From: an uncultured Sutterella sp. | GTDB taxonomy: Bacteria; Pseudomonadota; Gammaproteobacteria; Burkholderiales; Burkholderiaceae_F | Direction: 5' to 3' | DNA length: 64,000 nt | NCBI GenBank assembly: GCA_902463725.1 | Contig: CABQGK010000003.1 | Span: forward strand, 186,001 to 250,000 | Position numbers and translations under genes: made by a program | Shown: one piece after another, positions 42,832 through 50,979 of the stretch | Layout: every line of letters starts with the position of its first letter | Position numbering within the stretch: the stretch's first letter is position 1 | Notes under the pieces: generated by a model | What the model was told of the DNA's origin: nothing | The model's input: only the letters and a program-made list of their open reading frames with translations | Databases searched by the model: none

Positions 42832-43491
42832 CTAAACGTCGATATCGTAGCCCGCACGACGCGCAGCCAAGAGCGCTTCGGTGCGATTGTTCGCTCCAAA
42901 GGCGCGGTAAATCGCCGACACATGTGTTTTAACCGTGCCTTCTGAGAGATTGAGATCAAGGCAGATACGCTTGATGGGAGCGCCTTTCGCAAGCTGCTTG
43001 AGAACATCCTTCTGGCGCTCAGTTAAATGCACCTCAGGCGTTGCGGGTTTCAGCCGCTCAGCCGTTTCATTGAAAAAGCCCTCGCGTTGTCCATCGGAGA
43101 GCAACTTCGTAGGAATAAAGACACCCCCTTTGAGGACAAAGTCAATGGCGGTAGTAATCATCTCTGGATCGAGACTCTTGGGGACAAACCCCGCAGCGCC
43201 TAGTTGCAGCACCCGCATAATGCTCGATCGGTCAGTAGAACCGGAGCAAACCAAAATCTTAAGGAAGGGCTGGCGACGCACGATCTCTTCCATCAATTCC
43301 GTTCCGTGCACCCCAGGCATGCCCAAGTCAAAGATCAACAGGTCGGTGTTATCGCCCTCTCGATCAATCAAAGCGAGCGCATCCGCGGCGCTCGAAGCGG
43401 TATGGACGATCGCTTCAGGATCGCGGTCCTCAATCAACATCGTCATCGCGGATGTGATCAGGGCATGGTCGTCCACAATAATGTACTGCAT
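42832..43491 (-). CDS. NarL/LuxR-type response regulator
   Basis: 219 residues. Receiver domain 1-120 with acidic pair IVDDH (Asp7, Asp8), phospho-acceptor Asp55 in LLIFDLGMPG, and the conserved Lys in VPKS; then a LuxR-type helix-turn-helix (LTERQKDVLKQLAKGAPIKRICLDLNLSEGTVKTHVSAIYRAFGANNRTEAL). It follows the hybrid histidine kinase by 75 bases and is its natural partner. Target genes are not evident. It is the last gene of a long minus-strand run. Confidence 0.93.
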   Translation of the reverse strand: MQYIIVDDHALITSAMTMLIEDRDPEAIVHTASSAADALALIDREGDNTDLLIFDLGMPGVHGTELMEEIVRRQPFLKILVCSGSTDRSSIMRVLQLGAAGFVPKSLDPEMITTAIDFVLKGGVFIPTKLLSDGQREGFFNETAERLKPATPEVHLTERQKDVLKQLAKGAPIKRICLDLNLSEGTVKTHVSAIYRAFGANNRTEALLAARRAGYDIDV

Positions 43492-43566
43492 GCTGTCTGT
43501 CTCCTAAGGAGTCGTATTCGTTCGCTATTGTATGCCCAAAAAATAGGCTATGACAATGCACCCAAC

Positions 43567-45444
43567 TTACGTCGAGCGCGACTGACACTGCTCAAGCGCA
43601 GCAAGAAGCCCCGCTTCATCCACTGGTTTTTGCAGCATGATGGGGAAGGCGAGCTCAGGGGCACCTGCCTTTTGGTGAAGCGCTCGCCAACGCGTCTCGA
43701 CCAAGTCGCTTGCTACGGCCGTGAGCAAAATGGTATTCAACTGCGCGGCGGACCGCGCCTCGTGCATCAGACGCCATACCTCAAGCATCACCTCTAAGCC
43801 ATCGGGCACATCTTCACCGAGATTAAAGTCCGTCATCAGCACCGAGAGCGTACTCGCGTGCTCGCCAAGCCACGCATAAAACGCCTCGTCTGGCGCATGA
43901 AACACGGCCACCTCGGCGCCCCAAGTGCGAAGCATTTCTGCGATCGCCGCAGCCACCATACGATTGTCTTCAAGAAGCAACACGCTACCGCGCCAGTTTG
44001 GTTCGCTCCCCCGCTCTAGAGGACTGCGCTGCTCAGTATTTTCTTCAAGCAGTTCATGCTCGGCAAAAGCCATTCGAAAGACGCTACCGCGCCCCAAATG
44101 AGAGGAAACCGAGAGCGTAGCGCCAAGCTGCGCGGCAATCCCCTTCACAATCGAGAGTCCTAAACCAAACCCCGTGCCAGGATTCTGCTTACCAGCACTA
44201 CCGCGGAAGAATGTTTCAAACAGGCGCTCTTTGTCTTCGTGCGAGAGCCCTGGCCCGCAGTCGTACACTCCGATGACCAACTCACCTGTGCCTAAACGCC
44301 TAGCGCCAATGACTACCTCCGGCACTGGCGCATCCCCGCGCGAATAAGCAATCGCGTTGGTCACGAGATTTTTTAGCGCACGCTTTAGCATCAAGCGATC
44401 CGTGTTAATCGAGACAGGGAGCGCGATCACTCTTAGCCTTAGCCCTTTTTTGCTTGCCACGGGGCGGCATTCCTGCGCCAGTTCCTCGAGAAACGCTGGC
44501 AACACAATGCGCTCAGGATGTAAATCGAGCTTACCGAACTCCATGCGCGTGACCGTGAGAACCTGCTCGACCAAGGTGGAAATCGATTCGCTCGTACGAA
44601 TCAGCTCATCGACCACAGGCACAGTCTGCGGCGTAGCACGACGTCGCAGAATATCCAAATAAATCCCCATGGCCTGTAGCGGTTGACGAATGTCGTGGTT
44701 TGCCGCAGCAAAAAAGCGGCTACGTCGTTCGCTATGGTACTCAGCAAGGCGGCGTGCCTTTTCCGATTGCGCAACCTCAACTTTGAGTCGCTCAACCAAA
44801 CGACGGTTCTTATCATCCATGAGGATCGAGGCCAGCACCATCTCGTTGAGCTTGCGACCACAGTAAAGAATAAAGCCTGAGGTGATGATGAGCACCCCCA
44901 CGATCAGCGCCTCACTGATGCCAAACTGCACAGCAAACGTAATCATCATGGGCGTCAGCGACAGGAGCGTAAACGCTGTCAGCGACGGTAACCAACACGA
45001 ATAGACGGGCCAACTCGCAAATGTCACAGCCACCACCACGGCGACGGTGACAACCTGAGAAATGCCCGAGAGCGGGAGCATGAGACTCGGCCCCGCAACC
45101 CCCCAAATGATGCCAGCTGCTACGGCTAGCGCAGTCCAACGCCGCACCCAAATACGAATGCGTGTGACGCGATCCCGATCCTGCCAAAAAAGCCGTACAT
45201 AGCGCAGCGCAAAATAAATCTGCAGCAGCCCAAACCCATACCAAACGAGCAAAAAAACTCGGCTAACATCGCTACTCCAGAACGTTGCCACCAGACTCGT
45301 CATCCCAGCAAACTGCGCAAGCAGTGCCACAGGATGTAGTCGAATCGACGCGAGAATCATCTTCGAGAGCGTGCGTCCCGTCATATGCGAAGCGGATGGA
45401 CGAAATGCACTGCGATAGAGCCGTTTAGGTAAACTCTCGGCCAT
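43567..45444 (-). CDS. Hybrid sensor histidine kinase
   Basis: 625 residues. The N-terminal 200 residues hold about six or seven membrane segments with little periplasmic sequence, so it probably senses something in or near the membrane. Then a coiled coil, HisKA with His250 (FFAAANHDIRQPLQAMGIYLD), HATPase with N box (NLVTNAIAYSRG), DCGPG and GTGFGLGLS, and a C-terminal receiver with Asp539 in LMTDFNLG. NHDIRQPLQ is typical of kinases paired with LuxR-type regulators in Betaproteobacteria. GAGGAGAA precedes the start. It lies 88 bases downstream of ldcA, in the same direction. Confidence 0.93.
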   Translation of the reverse strand: MAESLPKRLYRSAFRPSASHMTGRTLSKMILASIRLHPVALLAQFAGMTSLVATFWSSDVSRVFLLVWYGFGLLQIYFALRYVRLFWQDRDRVTRIRIWVRRWTALAVAAGIIWGVAGPSLMLPLSGISQVVTVAVVVAVTFASWPVYSCWLPSLTAFTLLSLTPMMITFAVQFGISEALIVGVLIITSGFILYCGRKLNEMVLASILMDDKNRRLVERLKVEVAQSEKARRLAEYHSERRSRFFAAANHDIRQPLQAMGIYLDILRRRATPQTVPVVDELIRTSESISTLVEQVLTVTRMEFGKLDLHPERIVLPAFLEELAQECRPVASKKGLRLRVIALPVSINTDRLMLKRALKNLVTNAIAYSRGDAPVPEVVIGARRLGTGELVIGVYDCGPGLSHEDKERLFETFFRGSAGKQNPGTGFGLGLSIVKGIAAQLGATLSVSSHLGRGSVFRMAFAEHELLEENTEQRSPLERGSEPNWRGSVLLLEDNRMVAAAIAEMLRTWGAEVAVFHAPDEAFYAWLGEHASTLSVLMTDFNLGEDVPDGLEVMLEVWRLMHEARSAAQLNTILLTAVASDLVETRWRALHQKAGAPELAFPIMLQKPVDEAGLLAALEQCQSRST

Positions 45445-45532
45445 TCAAACTTCTCCTCAAAGATTTCATCGTCTGCGCTGCTCGCCGCTCTTTGCGCACT
45501 TGCTGGCGCCATAGCACGGCAACAATCATGCG

Positions 45533-46468
45533 TTAAGCGAGAGAGAGCGAGCTGCGGCCTCTCTCATGCGTCAGCGTAACCCGTGCGCCAAATGGCAATG
45601 AGGCCTTTTCATGAATATGCCCAAAAGGCAGTCCCGTCACAATCGGAATTCCCTCTCGGCGCTGCGCGTCTTCTAGCGCGTGAGCTAAAGAGAAGTCCCC
45701 CGCCCAAGCACAGGCTCGATCAGCCCCAGCACAGTCGCCCACCACAATGGCACGCACCCCACGCAAGGCGCCCGCAAGCGAGAGTGCCACGAGCATACGA
45801 TCAATTTTATAGGCCGCCTCACCCACGTCCTCAATGAAGAGAATGCTCTCAGAGAAGCGCGGAAAATACTCGCTGCCTAACAAAGCACAAAGGACCGTGA
45901 GGTTTCCACCCCAAAGGGTGCCCGTTGTCGAAAAGCGCTCTGCGCAGCCGAGCGCTTCTGCGCCCGACCAAGCCAGTGAAAATGACTTTCGACCAAGCAC
46001 CATCTCAAGGCCCTCTAGCGTGAGCGCCGCAGGCTCAATCAAGTCCTTGAGCGTCGGGCCCTGCCAACTCGCCTGTTCCAACTTTGCATAGAAAGCGAGA
46101 TTGAGCGCGGTAAAGTCGGAAAAACCCACAAGCGGCGGCATCGTGGCGCTATGCGCGGCAAGTGCCTCCCAATCGAGTAGCGGCAGGATACGCGCTGCCC
46201 CCCATCCGCCGCGTAGTGCCATCACCATATCGGCGGGCACTTCGGTGAGCGCTGCCATCAGGTCGCTCGCACGGGCGCTGTCGCACCCTGCAAAGCGCCG
46301 ATCCTCAAGGTACGCCCCACCCATCATCGTCACGGTAAAACCAAGCGCTTCAAGTGCAAGCATTGCACGCTCATGCGTTGCCCAGTCGATACTGCCATCA
46401 GCGCACTGCCACTGCCGAGAGGGAGCGACCACCGTAAGACGCACACCTGAAAATCGCGCCTCACTCAT
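45533..46468 (-). CDS. ldcA: LD-carboxypeptidase (S66, LdcA/MccF fold)
   Basis: 311 residues. Peptidase S66: nucleophile elbow RGGWGAARILPLLDWEAL, GFSDFTALNLAFYA, GGNLTVLCALLGSEYFP, FIEDVGEAAYKIDRML (catalytic Glu) and GLPFGHIHEKASLPFGARVTL (catalytic His). LdcA trims the terminal D-Ala from tetrapeptides during cytoplasmic murein recycling; MccF paralogues detoxify microcin C. ATG 46468 has CAGGAG nine bases upstream and overlaps the tadA end by eight bases (ATGAGTGA), whereas the frame extends ten codons further. Coupled to tadA. Confidence 0.9.
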   Translation of the reverse strand: MSEARFSGVRLTVVAPSRQWQCADGSIDWATHERAMLALEALGFTVTMMGGAYLEDRRFAGCDSARASDLMAALTEVPADMVMALRGGWGAARILPLLDWEALAAHSATMPPLVGFSDFTALNLAFYAKLEQASWQGPTLKDLIEPAALTLEGLEMVLGRKSFSLAWSGAEALGCAERFSTTGTLWGGNLTVLCALLGSEYFPRFSESILFIEDVGEAAYKIDRMLVALSLAGALRGVRAIVVGDCAGADRACAWAGDFSLAHALEDAQRREGIPIVTGLPFGHIHEKASLPFGARVTLTHERGRSSLSLA

Positions 46469-47381
46469 GTTTATCGCTCCTGTTACGCTTATCGGCAAAA
46501 AAACGAGTCAATAGCCCTTGCGCCGCTTCCGCGTAGCAGCCCGAGCACACGAGCGGATGATGGTTTAGCCCCCGCTGCTCAAAGAGATCAAACGCCCCAC
46601 CCATAGCACCCATGCGAGTATCCCCTGCGGCAAAGACAACCCGCGGCACGCGTGCCTGAACAATAGCCCCCGCACACATGGGACAAGGCTCTAGCGTTAC
46701 GTAGAGCGTCGTCTCTTCCAAGCGGTAATTGCTCAGCGCTTTAGCGCCTTCTCGTAGCACCAGCACTTCCGCATGCGCTGTAGGATCACAGTGCGCACGC
46801 GTACGATTGCCTGCTCTCGCAATCAACTTGTCGCCGGCCACAAGCACCGCCCCCACAGGCACTTCACCCATATCGGCTGCTTTTTGTGCCTCGGCCAAAG
46901 CAAGCGCCATCCACTTTTCATCATTCTCTGGACGCGCCCAAGCCTTGGGCTTACTGTTAACGCTACGGTTTAGGTCGGAAAGGAACTCGCGCACCCGTTG
47001 CTGGCGCTCAACAAGAATGGTTTGCGCGCTTTCAATCTCATCGATGAGACGGTGCCGGCTCACCCCTTCTCGCGCTTTCTGTAACCGGTCAAAGCCGCCG
47101 TCAGCAGCCTGAATCAATCCGAGTTTGAGCGCGGCACTCAACAATTCACCAGGCTCGGCACGAATCCACTGACCTTCATCTTTGAGGAAACGCGTCGCCA
47201 CATCCAGTGCAACATTTTCATCAAAGTGCTCTGGTAGCCCCAAGCACCAGGCACCGAGCACAACACGTTCATCGTCAGGACTCTTACGGATGCTCGCAAG
47301 CGGTGAACCTCGACGCAGGGTCAGTTGACAAAACCGTTCAATATCCGCAATCGTATAGTCACTAGGCGGCAAGGTATACAT
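46461..47381 (-). CDS. tadA: tRNA-specific adenosine deaminase with N-terminal extension
   Basis: 306 residues. The last 150 are a complete TadA domain: zinc-binding HAE in CDPTAHAEVLVLREGA with the catalytic Glu, and PCPMCAGAIVQARVPRVVFAAGD for the two Cys. It makes inosine-34 in tRNA-Arg(ACG). The usual TadA is about 150-170 residues; here an extra 165-residue N-terminal part (YTLPPSDYTIADIERFCQLTLRRGSPLASIRK..., ending in a coiled coil SAQTILVERQQRVREFL) precedes it. I do not recognise that part. ATG 47381 with AAGGAAA upstream is used; the TadA domain has no start of its own that stands out. Confidence 0.9.
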   Translation of the reverse strand: MYTLPPSDYTIADIERFCQLTLRRGSPLASIRKSPDDERVVLGAWCLGLPEHFDENVALDVATRFLKDEGQWIRAEPGELLSAALKLGLIQAADGGFDRLQKAREGVSRHRLIDEIESAQTILVERQQRVREFLSDLNRSVNSKPKAWARPENDEKWMALALAEAQKAADMGEVPVGAVLVAGDKLIARAGNRTRAHCDPTAHAEVLVLREGAKALSNYRLEETTLYVTLEPCPMCAGAIVQARVPRVVFAAGDTRMGAMGGAFDLFEQRGLNHHPLVCSGCYAEAAQGLLTRFFADKRNRSDKHE

Positions 47382-47394
47382 GTTGGATTTCCTT

Positions 47395-47844
47395 TTAATA
47401 GGTCCTAGCCTTAAAGCGGCGGGAGGCACGCGTCAGTAGCCAAAGCCACGCAACCAAGAGTAGCGCCGAAAGCACCAGCGCCACGTACACCTCCCAGGGA
47501 TGCGTTGAAAGCACAATCCAGTAACGAAGCACCAACTGCGCCGTGATGAAAACCCCTAACCACCAAGGCGACGCACCCGTGTCTCGCACACGACGCACAA
47601 TCATCGCCAACATGGGCACAATGGTACCAAGCGCCCAAATGATGTTGAGCGCGCCACTGACCCAGATGATGGCCTCTGCATTCGGGACAAACTGACCGAG
47701 CAGCACCACTACCGCATTCAGCGCGTAGGAAATGAGCACATAAAAAAGAAAGAACGACCAAAACTCACGGCGTGAACTAACGCCAGAGAAATTTGCGAAG
47801 TTTTCCTTAGAAAAGGCACTCAGAAAAAGCTGCCACATACTCAT
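47395..47844 (-). CDS. DUF805 inner-membrane protein
   Basis: 149 residues. The N-terminal soluble stretch FANFSGVSSRREFWSFFLFYVLI and the later RRVRDTGASPWW (RRLHDxGxSGWW in the family) are hallmarks of DUF805 membrane proteins (E. coli YhaH, YhaI). About four membrane segments. Function unknown in the family. ATG 47844 with AGAGG upstream is chosen over a longer frame. It lies between the U32 protein and tadA, 13 bases before the latter. Confidence 0.85.
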   Translation of the reverse strand: MSMWQLFLSAFSKENFANFSGVSSRREFWSFFLFYVLISYALNAVVVLLGQFVPNAEAIIWVSGALNIIWALGTIVPMLAMIVRRVRDTGASPWWLGVFITAQLVLRYWIVLSTHPWEVYVALVLSALLLVAWLWLLTRASRRFKARTY

Positions 47845-47886
47845 ATTGCACCTCTGATCAGACTCTACTGCCAGCATTCATCACAC

Positions 47887-49131
47887 TCAACGTTGTGCTG
47901 GCTCAATACGATAGAGTTTATCGTGTGCACGCACGCGTTCAGGCACACGGAACGTGACTTCATCACCTTTACGCGCAAGCTTGCCTTCTCTATCGTTGAC
48001 CCGTAAACCTTCGATGCGCAGACGAACCGCCCCCGTTGTGGGCCCCGTCACCAAAACCGTATCCCCCTCTCTCAGTTCTCCGCTCTGCAGCCGAAACCAA
48101 CCCACGGCAGGCTTGGCGTAGTAGTCGAGGCACTCCCCAGCGAACACCTTGCGCTCAGTGGCTTGAGAGCCGCTACCGCTCGTGAGCTCAGGCATTTTGG
48201 CACCCAAATAGTAGCCGTCCCAAAACCCACGGTTAAAGACCGTTGCAAGTCGCGTATCCCAGTCCGAGCGTTCAGCCTCGGCCCAATGTCCTTCAGCAAT
48301 GGCACAAAGCGCTTCATGATAAGCAGCGGTGACCGTACGCACATATTCAGGCCCCCGTGCACGACCCTCGATTTTGAACACTCGCACGCCCGCTGCCACC
48401 ATCTTGTCGAGAAAACCAATTGTCTTCAAGTCGCGCGGTGAAAAGATATGCCCATCTTCAACAGCGAATTCGATATCGCGTTCACGATCCTTCACAATAT
48501 ACTCACGCCGGCAACTCTGCAGGCACTCACCACGATTAGCACTACTGCCACGAGAGGCCTCTGAGAGCCAACAACGGCCGCTTACGGCCATGCAAAAGGC
48601 ACCGTGGCAAAACATCTCTAGACGCACGGGCTTGCCTGAAGGACCCAAAATAGGCTCGCTCTGCACCCGTTCATGAATATGCGCCACCTGCGCAAGCGTA
48701 AGCTCCCGTGCTAGCACCGCCACATCCGCAAACTGCGCATAAAACTTGAGCGCAGCGATGTTACCGATATTGAGCTGCGTTGAGAGATGCACCTCAAGGC
48801 CAGCGTGCCGCGCCGCCAGCATAGCAGCCACATCCGCCACAATGACCGCAGAGATACCCGCGCTTGCGGCGGCGTCCATCAACGCTTGCAACGCTGGCAT
48901 ATCCTCGTCATAGAGCACCGTATTGACCGTGAGATAGCTACGCACGCCATGGTCGCGGCAGCGCTTTGCGAGCTCAGGGAGATCGGCAGTACTAAAAGCG
49001 CGCGCTGAATGCGCACGCATATTGAGGTGTCCAACACCAAAGTAGACGGCGTCCGCGCCCCCTTGAAAGGCTGCTTGCATTGCCTCAAGCGAGCCAGCGG
49101 GTGCCATGAGTTCAAAATCGCTTCTTTCCAT
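47887..49131 (-). CDS. U32-family protein, probable tRNA uridine hydroxylation factor (TrhP/YegQ)
   Basis: 414 residues. The N-terminal FELMAPAGSLEAMQAAFQGGADAVYFG and the U32 signature LEMFCHGAFCMAVSGRCWLSEASRGSSANRGECLQSCRREY (with the four cysteines that bind an iron-sulfur cluster) place it in the U32 peptidase family. The 414-residue length and C-terminal beta-barrel (GDTVLVTGPTTGAVRLRIEGLRV) match YegQ/TrhP, which helps hydroxylate uridine 34 in tRNA using prephenate, rather than the UbiU/UbiV pair. It lies 12 bases after the hydrogenase gene, so shares its transcript. Confidence 0.87.
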   Translation of the reverse strand: MERSDFELMAPAGSLEAMQAAFQGGADAVYFGVGHLNMRAHSARAFSTADLPELAKRCRDHGVRSYLTVNTVLYDEDMPALQALMDAAASAGISAVIVADVAAMLAARHAGLEVHLSTQLNIGNIAALKFYAQFADVAVLARELTLAQVAHIHERVQSEPILGPSGKPVRLEMFCHGAFCMAVSGRCWLSEASRGSSANRGECLQSCRREYIVKDRERDIEFAVEDGHIFSPRDLKTIGFLDKMVAAGVRVFKIEGRARGPEYVRTVTAAYHEALCAIAEGHWAEAERSDWDTRLATVFNRGFWDGYYLGAKMPELTSGSGSQATERKVFAGECLDYYAKPAVGWFRLQSGELREGDTVLVTGPTTGAVRLRIEGLRVNDREGKLARKGDEVTFRVPERVRAHDKLYRIEPAQR

Positions 49132-49143
49132 TCTTCTCTTACA

Positions 49144-50979
49144 TTAGCTACGGTTAGTGAGCTTAATGCGTGATTCTACTTGCGAATAGGTAAGCGTCCG
49201 AGGCGTTTGACGACGGTTTTCATAGTCACAGTGCAACAATTCATGCGCGCGCTCACCGGTAGGCTCCCCGAGGAAGTTCTCATAGAGCGCAAGCACATCG
49301 GGATTCTCATGCGCACCCTTCATGGCACTACCCTTGTCAATTTGATACACACGCGCTTGGCGCTTAGCAAGCGCGCGCAGCCACCCTGCGCCTCGAGCCG
49401 TACCACCCCCGCCAATACAGCCCCCAGGACAGGCCATCACTTCGACGAAGTGATAGGGCGAGCGCCCTTGACGCACTAGGGTGAGCATCGCTTCCGCTGC
49501 GCGCATCCCATAGACAACAGCAACCCGTAGCGGCCCAAAACGTTCGGTCTCAACCACCGCTTCTTTGGTGTTAGCGAGTCCGCGCACAGGCTCGAGCGCG
49601 AGTGTGCCAAACGCAGGTCCTCCCGCTTTCGCGGCCACCGTACGCATGGCGCTTTCCATCACACCACCCGTGCTCGCAAAGAGCTGACCGCCACCCGAGG
49701 CTTGCGTCATCAAGAGTTGATCAAATGGCTCGGGGGCAATGCTCAGGAGATCAATACCGCGCCGTCTGAGGAGATCGACGAGCTCTTGAACCGTCAACAC
49801 TAGATCCACATCACACGCATCATGGTGCCGCAAAGAGGGCTTTGCTGCCTCACCCTTTTTGGCCGTGCACGGCATGATGGAAATGTGGCGAATTCGACTC
49901 GCATCGAGCCCCAAGCGCTCAGGCAAATAGGTTTTGACCAATGCGCCGAAAATCTGCTGCGGAGAGCGCGTTGAGGAAAGGTGCGCTAATAAATCTGGTG
50001 CCCGCTTTTCCATGTGGTTAACCCACCCAGGGCAACACGACGTGAACATGGTTTTGGGTTTATCGAGCATACCGTTTTCAGCCTGCTCAGTGAGCCGCGC
50101 CATGAGCTCTGTGCCCTCTTCCATGATGGTGACATCTGCTGCCCAGCGCGTATCCATCACAAACGCGGCGCCGAGTCGCTTAAGCGCGGCCACCAGCTCA
50201 CCCTCTAGGTTGGTTCCTGCGGGCGCGCCCACCAACTCACTCACCGCAATACGGGTGGCGGGTGCAAACTGAACCACCACCGTAATCTCGGGATCCTCGA
50301 GCCAATCCAATGCCGTATCGCATTGATTTTTCACTGCTAGCGCGCCCGTTGGACAAACCAAACCACATTGACCACACTGGATGCAACGGTTGGAAGCTAC
50401 CCACGGGGCACCATCAAAACCAATGCGTGCATCGGTCCCCGTTTCTTCAAAGGTAATCGCTCCAATGCCATGGAGCGCTCGACACACCTCGACGCAGCGC
50501 AGGCAACGAATACATTTGTCTGCGGTAAAAACGAGCCCAGTTTCCGAGAGATCTACCCCGTGACGCGTGTTCAACGTGCCTGAGAGCCCTTCGGTATTAA
50601 GTCCCACGCGCGCCGCCACTTCCTGTAGCTCACAAGCGCCGTGTCGTGCGCACCGAGAGCACGTCTCACAATGATCCATAAAAAGCAGTTCGGCCTGAAG
50701 GCGTTGCGCGGCTCGACACCGTGCTGAGGCGGTCGTAATCACATCTGCAGCCTCTATTCGCGTGTCGCAAGCGCTCACCAAACGGTTCTCAGCCCCTGGC
50801 TTTGCGCACTCCACAAGACACATACGACAGGTGCCAGGATGGTGGTTGAGCGCGGAAAACTCACAAAGCGTCGGAATAAAAAAACCCTCACGGCGTGCAA
50901 CCGTGAGAATCGTCTCACCCTCAGCGAATTCAACTTCGCGCCCATTCATGAGCGCCTTCTGTTTCAGAGCTTCTGTCAT
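49144..50979 (-). CDS. [FeFe] hydrogenase catalytic subunit (group A, NAD(P)-linked type)
   Basis: 611 residues. Plant-type [2Fe-2S] domain (Cys39, 51, 54, 71), a His-Cys3 [4Fe-4S] site (His103, Cys107, 110, 116), two [4Fe-4S] motifs (Cys156-159-162-166 and 199-202-205-209), then the H-cluster domain with all three signatures: TSCCPGW at 313-319, MPCTAKKGE with Cys371, and EVMACPGGCIGGGG with Cys517 and Cys521. The proton-transfer Cys315 is also there, and a small-subunit-like tail (SHENP-type AHENPDVLALYENFLGEPTGERAHELLH) follows. So it should be able to make or use H2, provided HydE, F and G are encoded elsewhere. The start overlaps the stop of the NuoF/GltD fusion by one base. Confidence 0.92.
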   Translation of the reverse strand: MTEALKQKALMNGREVEFAEGETILTVARREGFFIPTLCEFSALNHHPGTCRMCLVECAKPGAENRLVSACDTRIEAADVITTASARCRAAQRLQAELLFMDHCETCSRCARHGACELQEVAARVGLNTEGLSGTLNTRHGVDLSETGLVFTADKCIRCLRCVEVCRALHGIGAITFEETGTDARIGFDGAPWVASNRCIQCGQCGLVCPTGALAVKNQCDTALDWLEDPEITVVVQFAPATRIAVSELVGAPAGTNLEGELVAALKRLGAAFVMDTRWAADVTIMEEGTELMARLTEQAENGMLDKPKTMFTSCCPGWVNHMEKRAPDLLAHLSSTRSPQQIFGALVKTYLPERLGLDASRIRHISIMPCTAKKGEAAKPSLRHHDACDVDLVLTVQELVDLLRRRGIDLLSIAPEPFDQLLMTQASGGGQLFASTGGVMESAMRTVAAKAGGPAFGTLALEPVRGLANTKEAVVETERFGPLRVAVVYGMRAAEAMLTLVRQGRSPYHFVEVMACPGGCIGGGGTARGAGWLRALAKRQARVYQIDKGSAMKGAHENPDVLALYENFLGEPTGERAHELLHCDYENRRQTPRTLTYSQVESRIKLTNRS

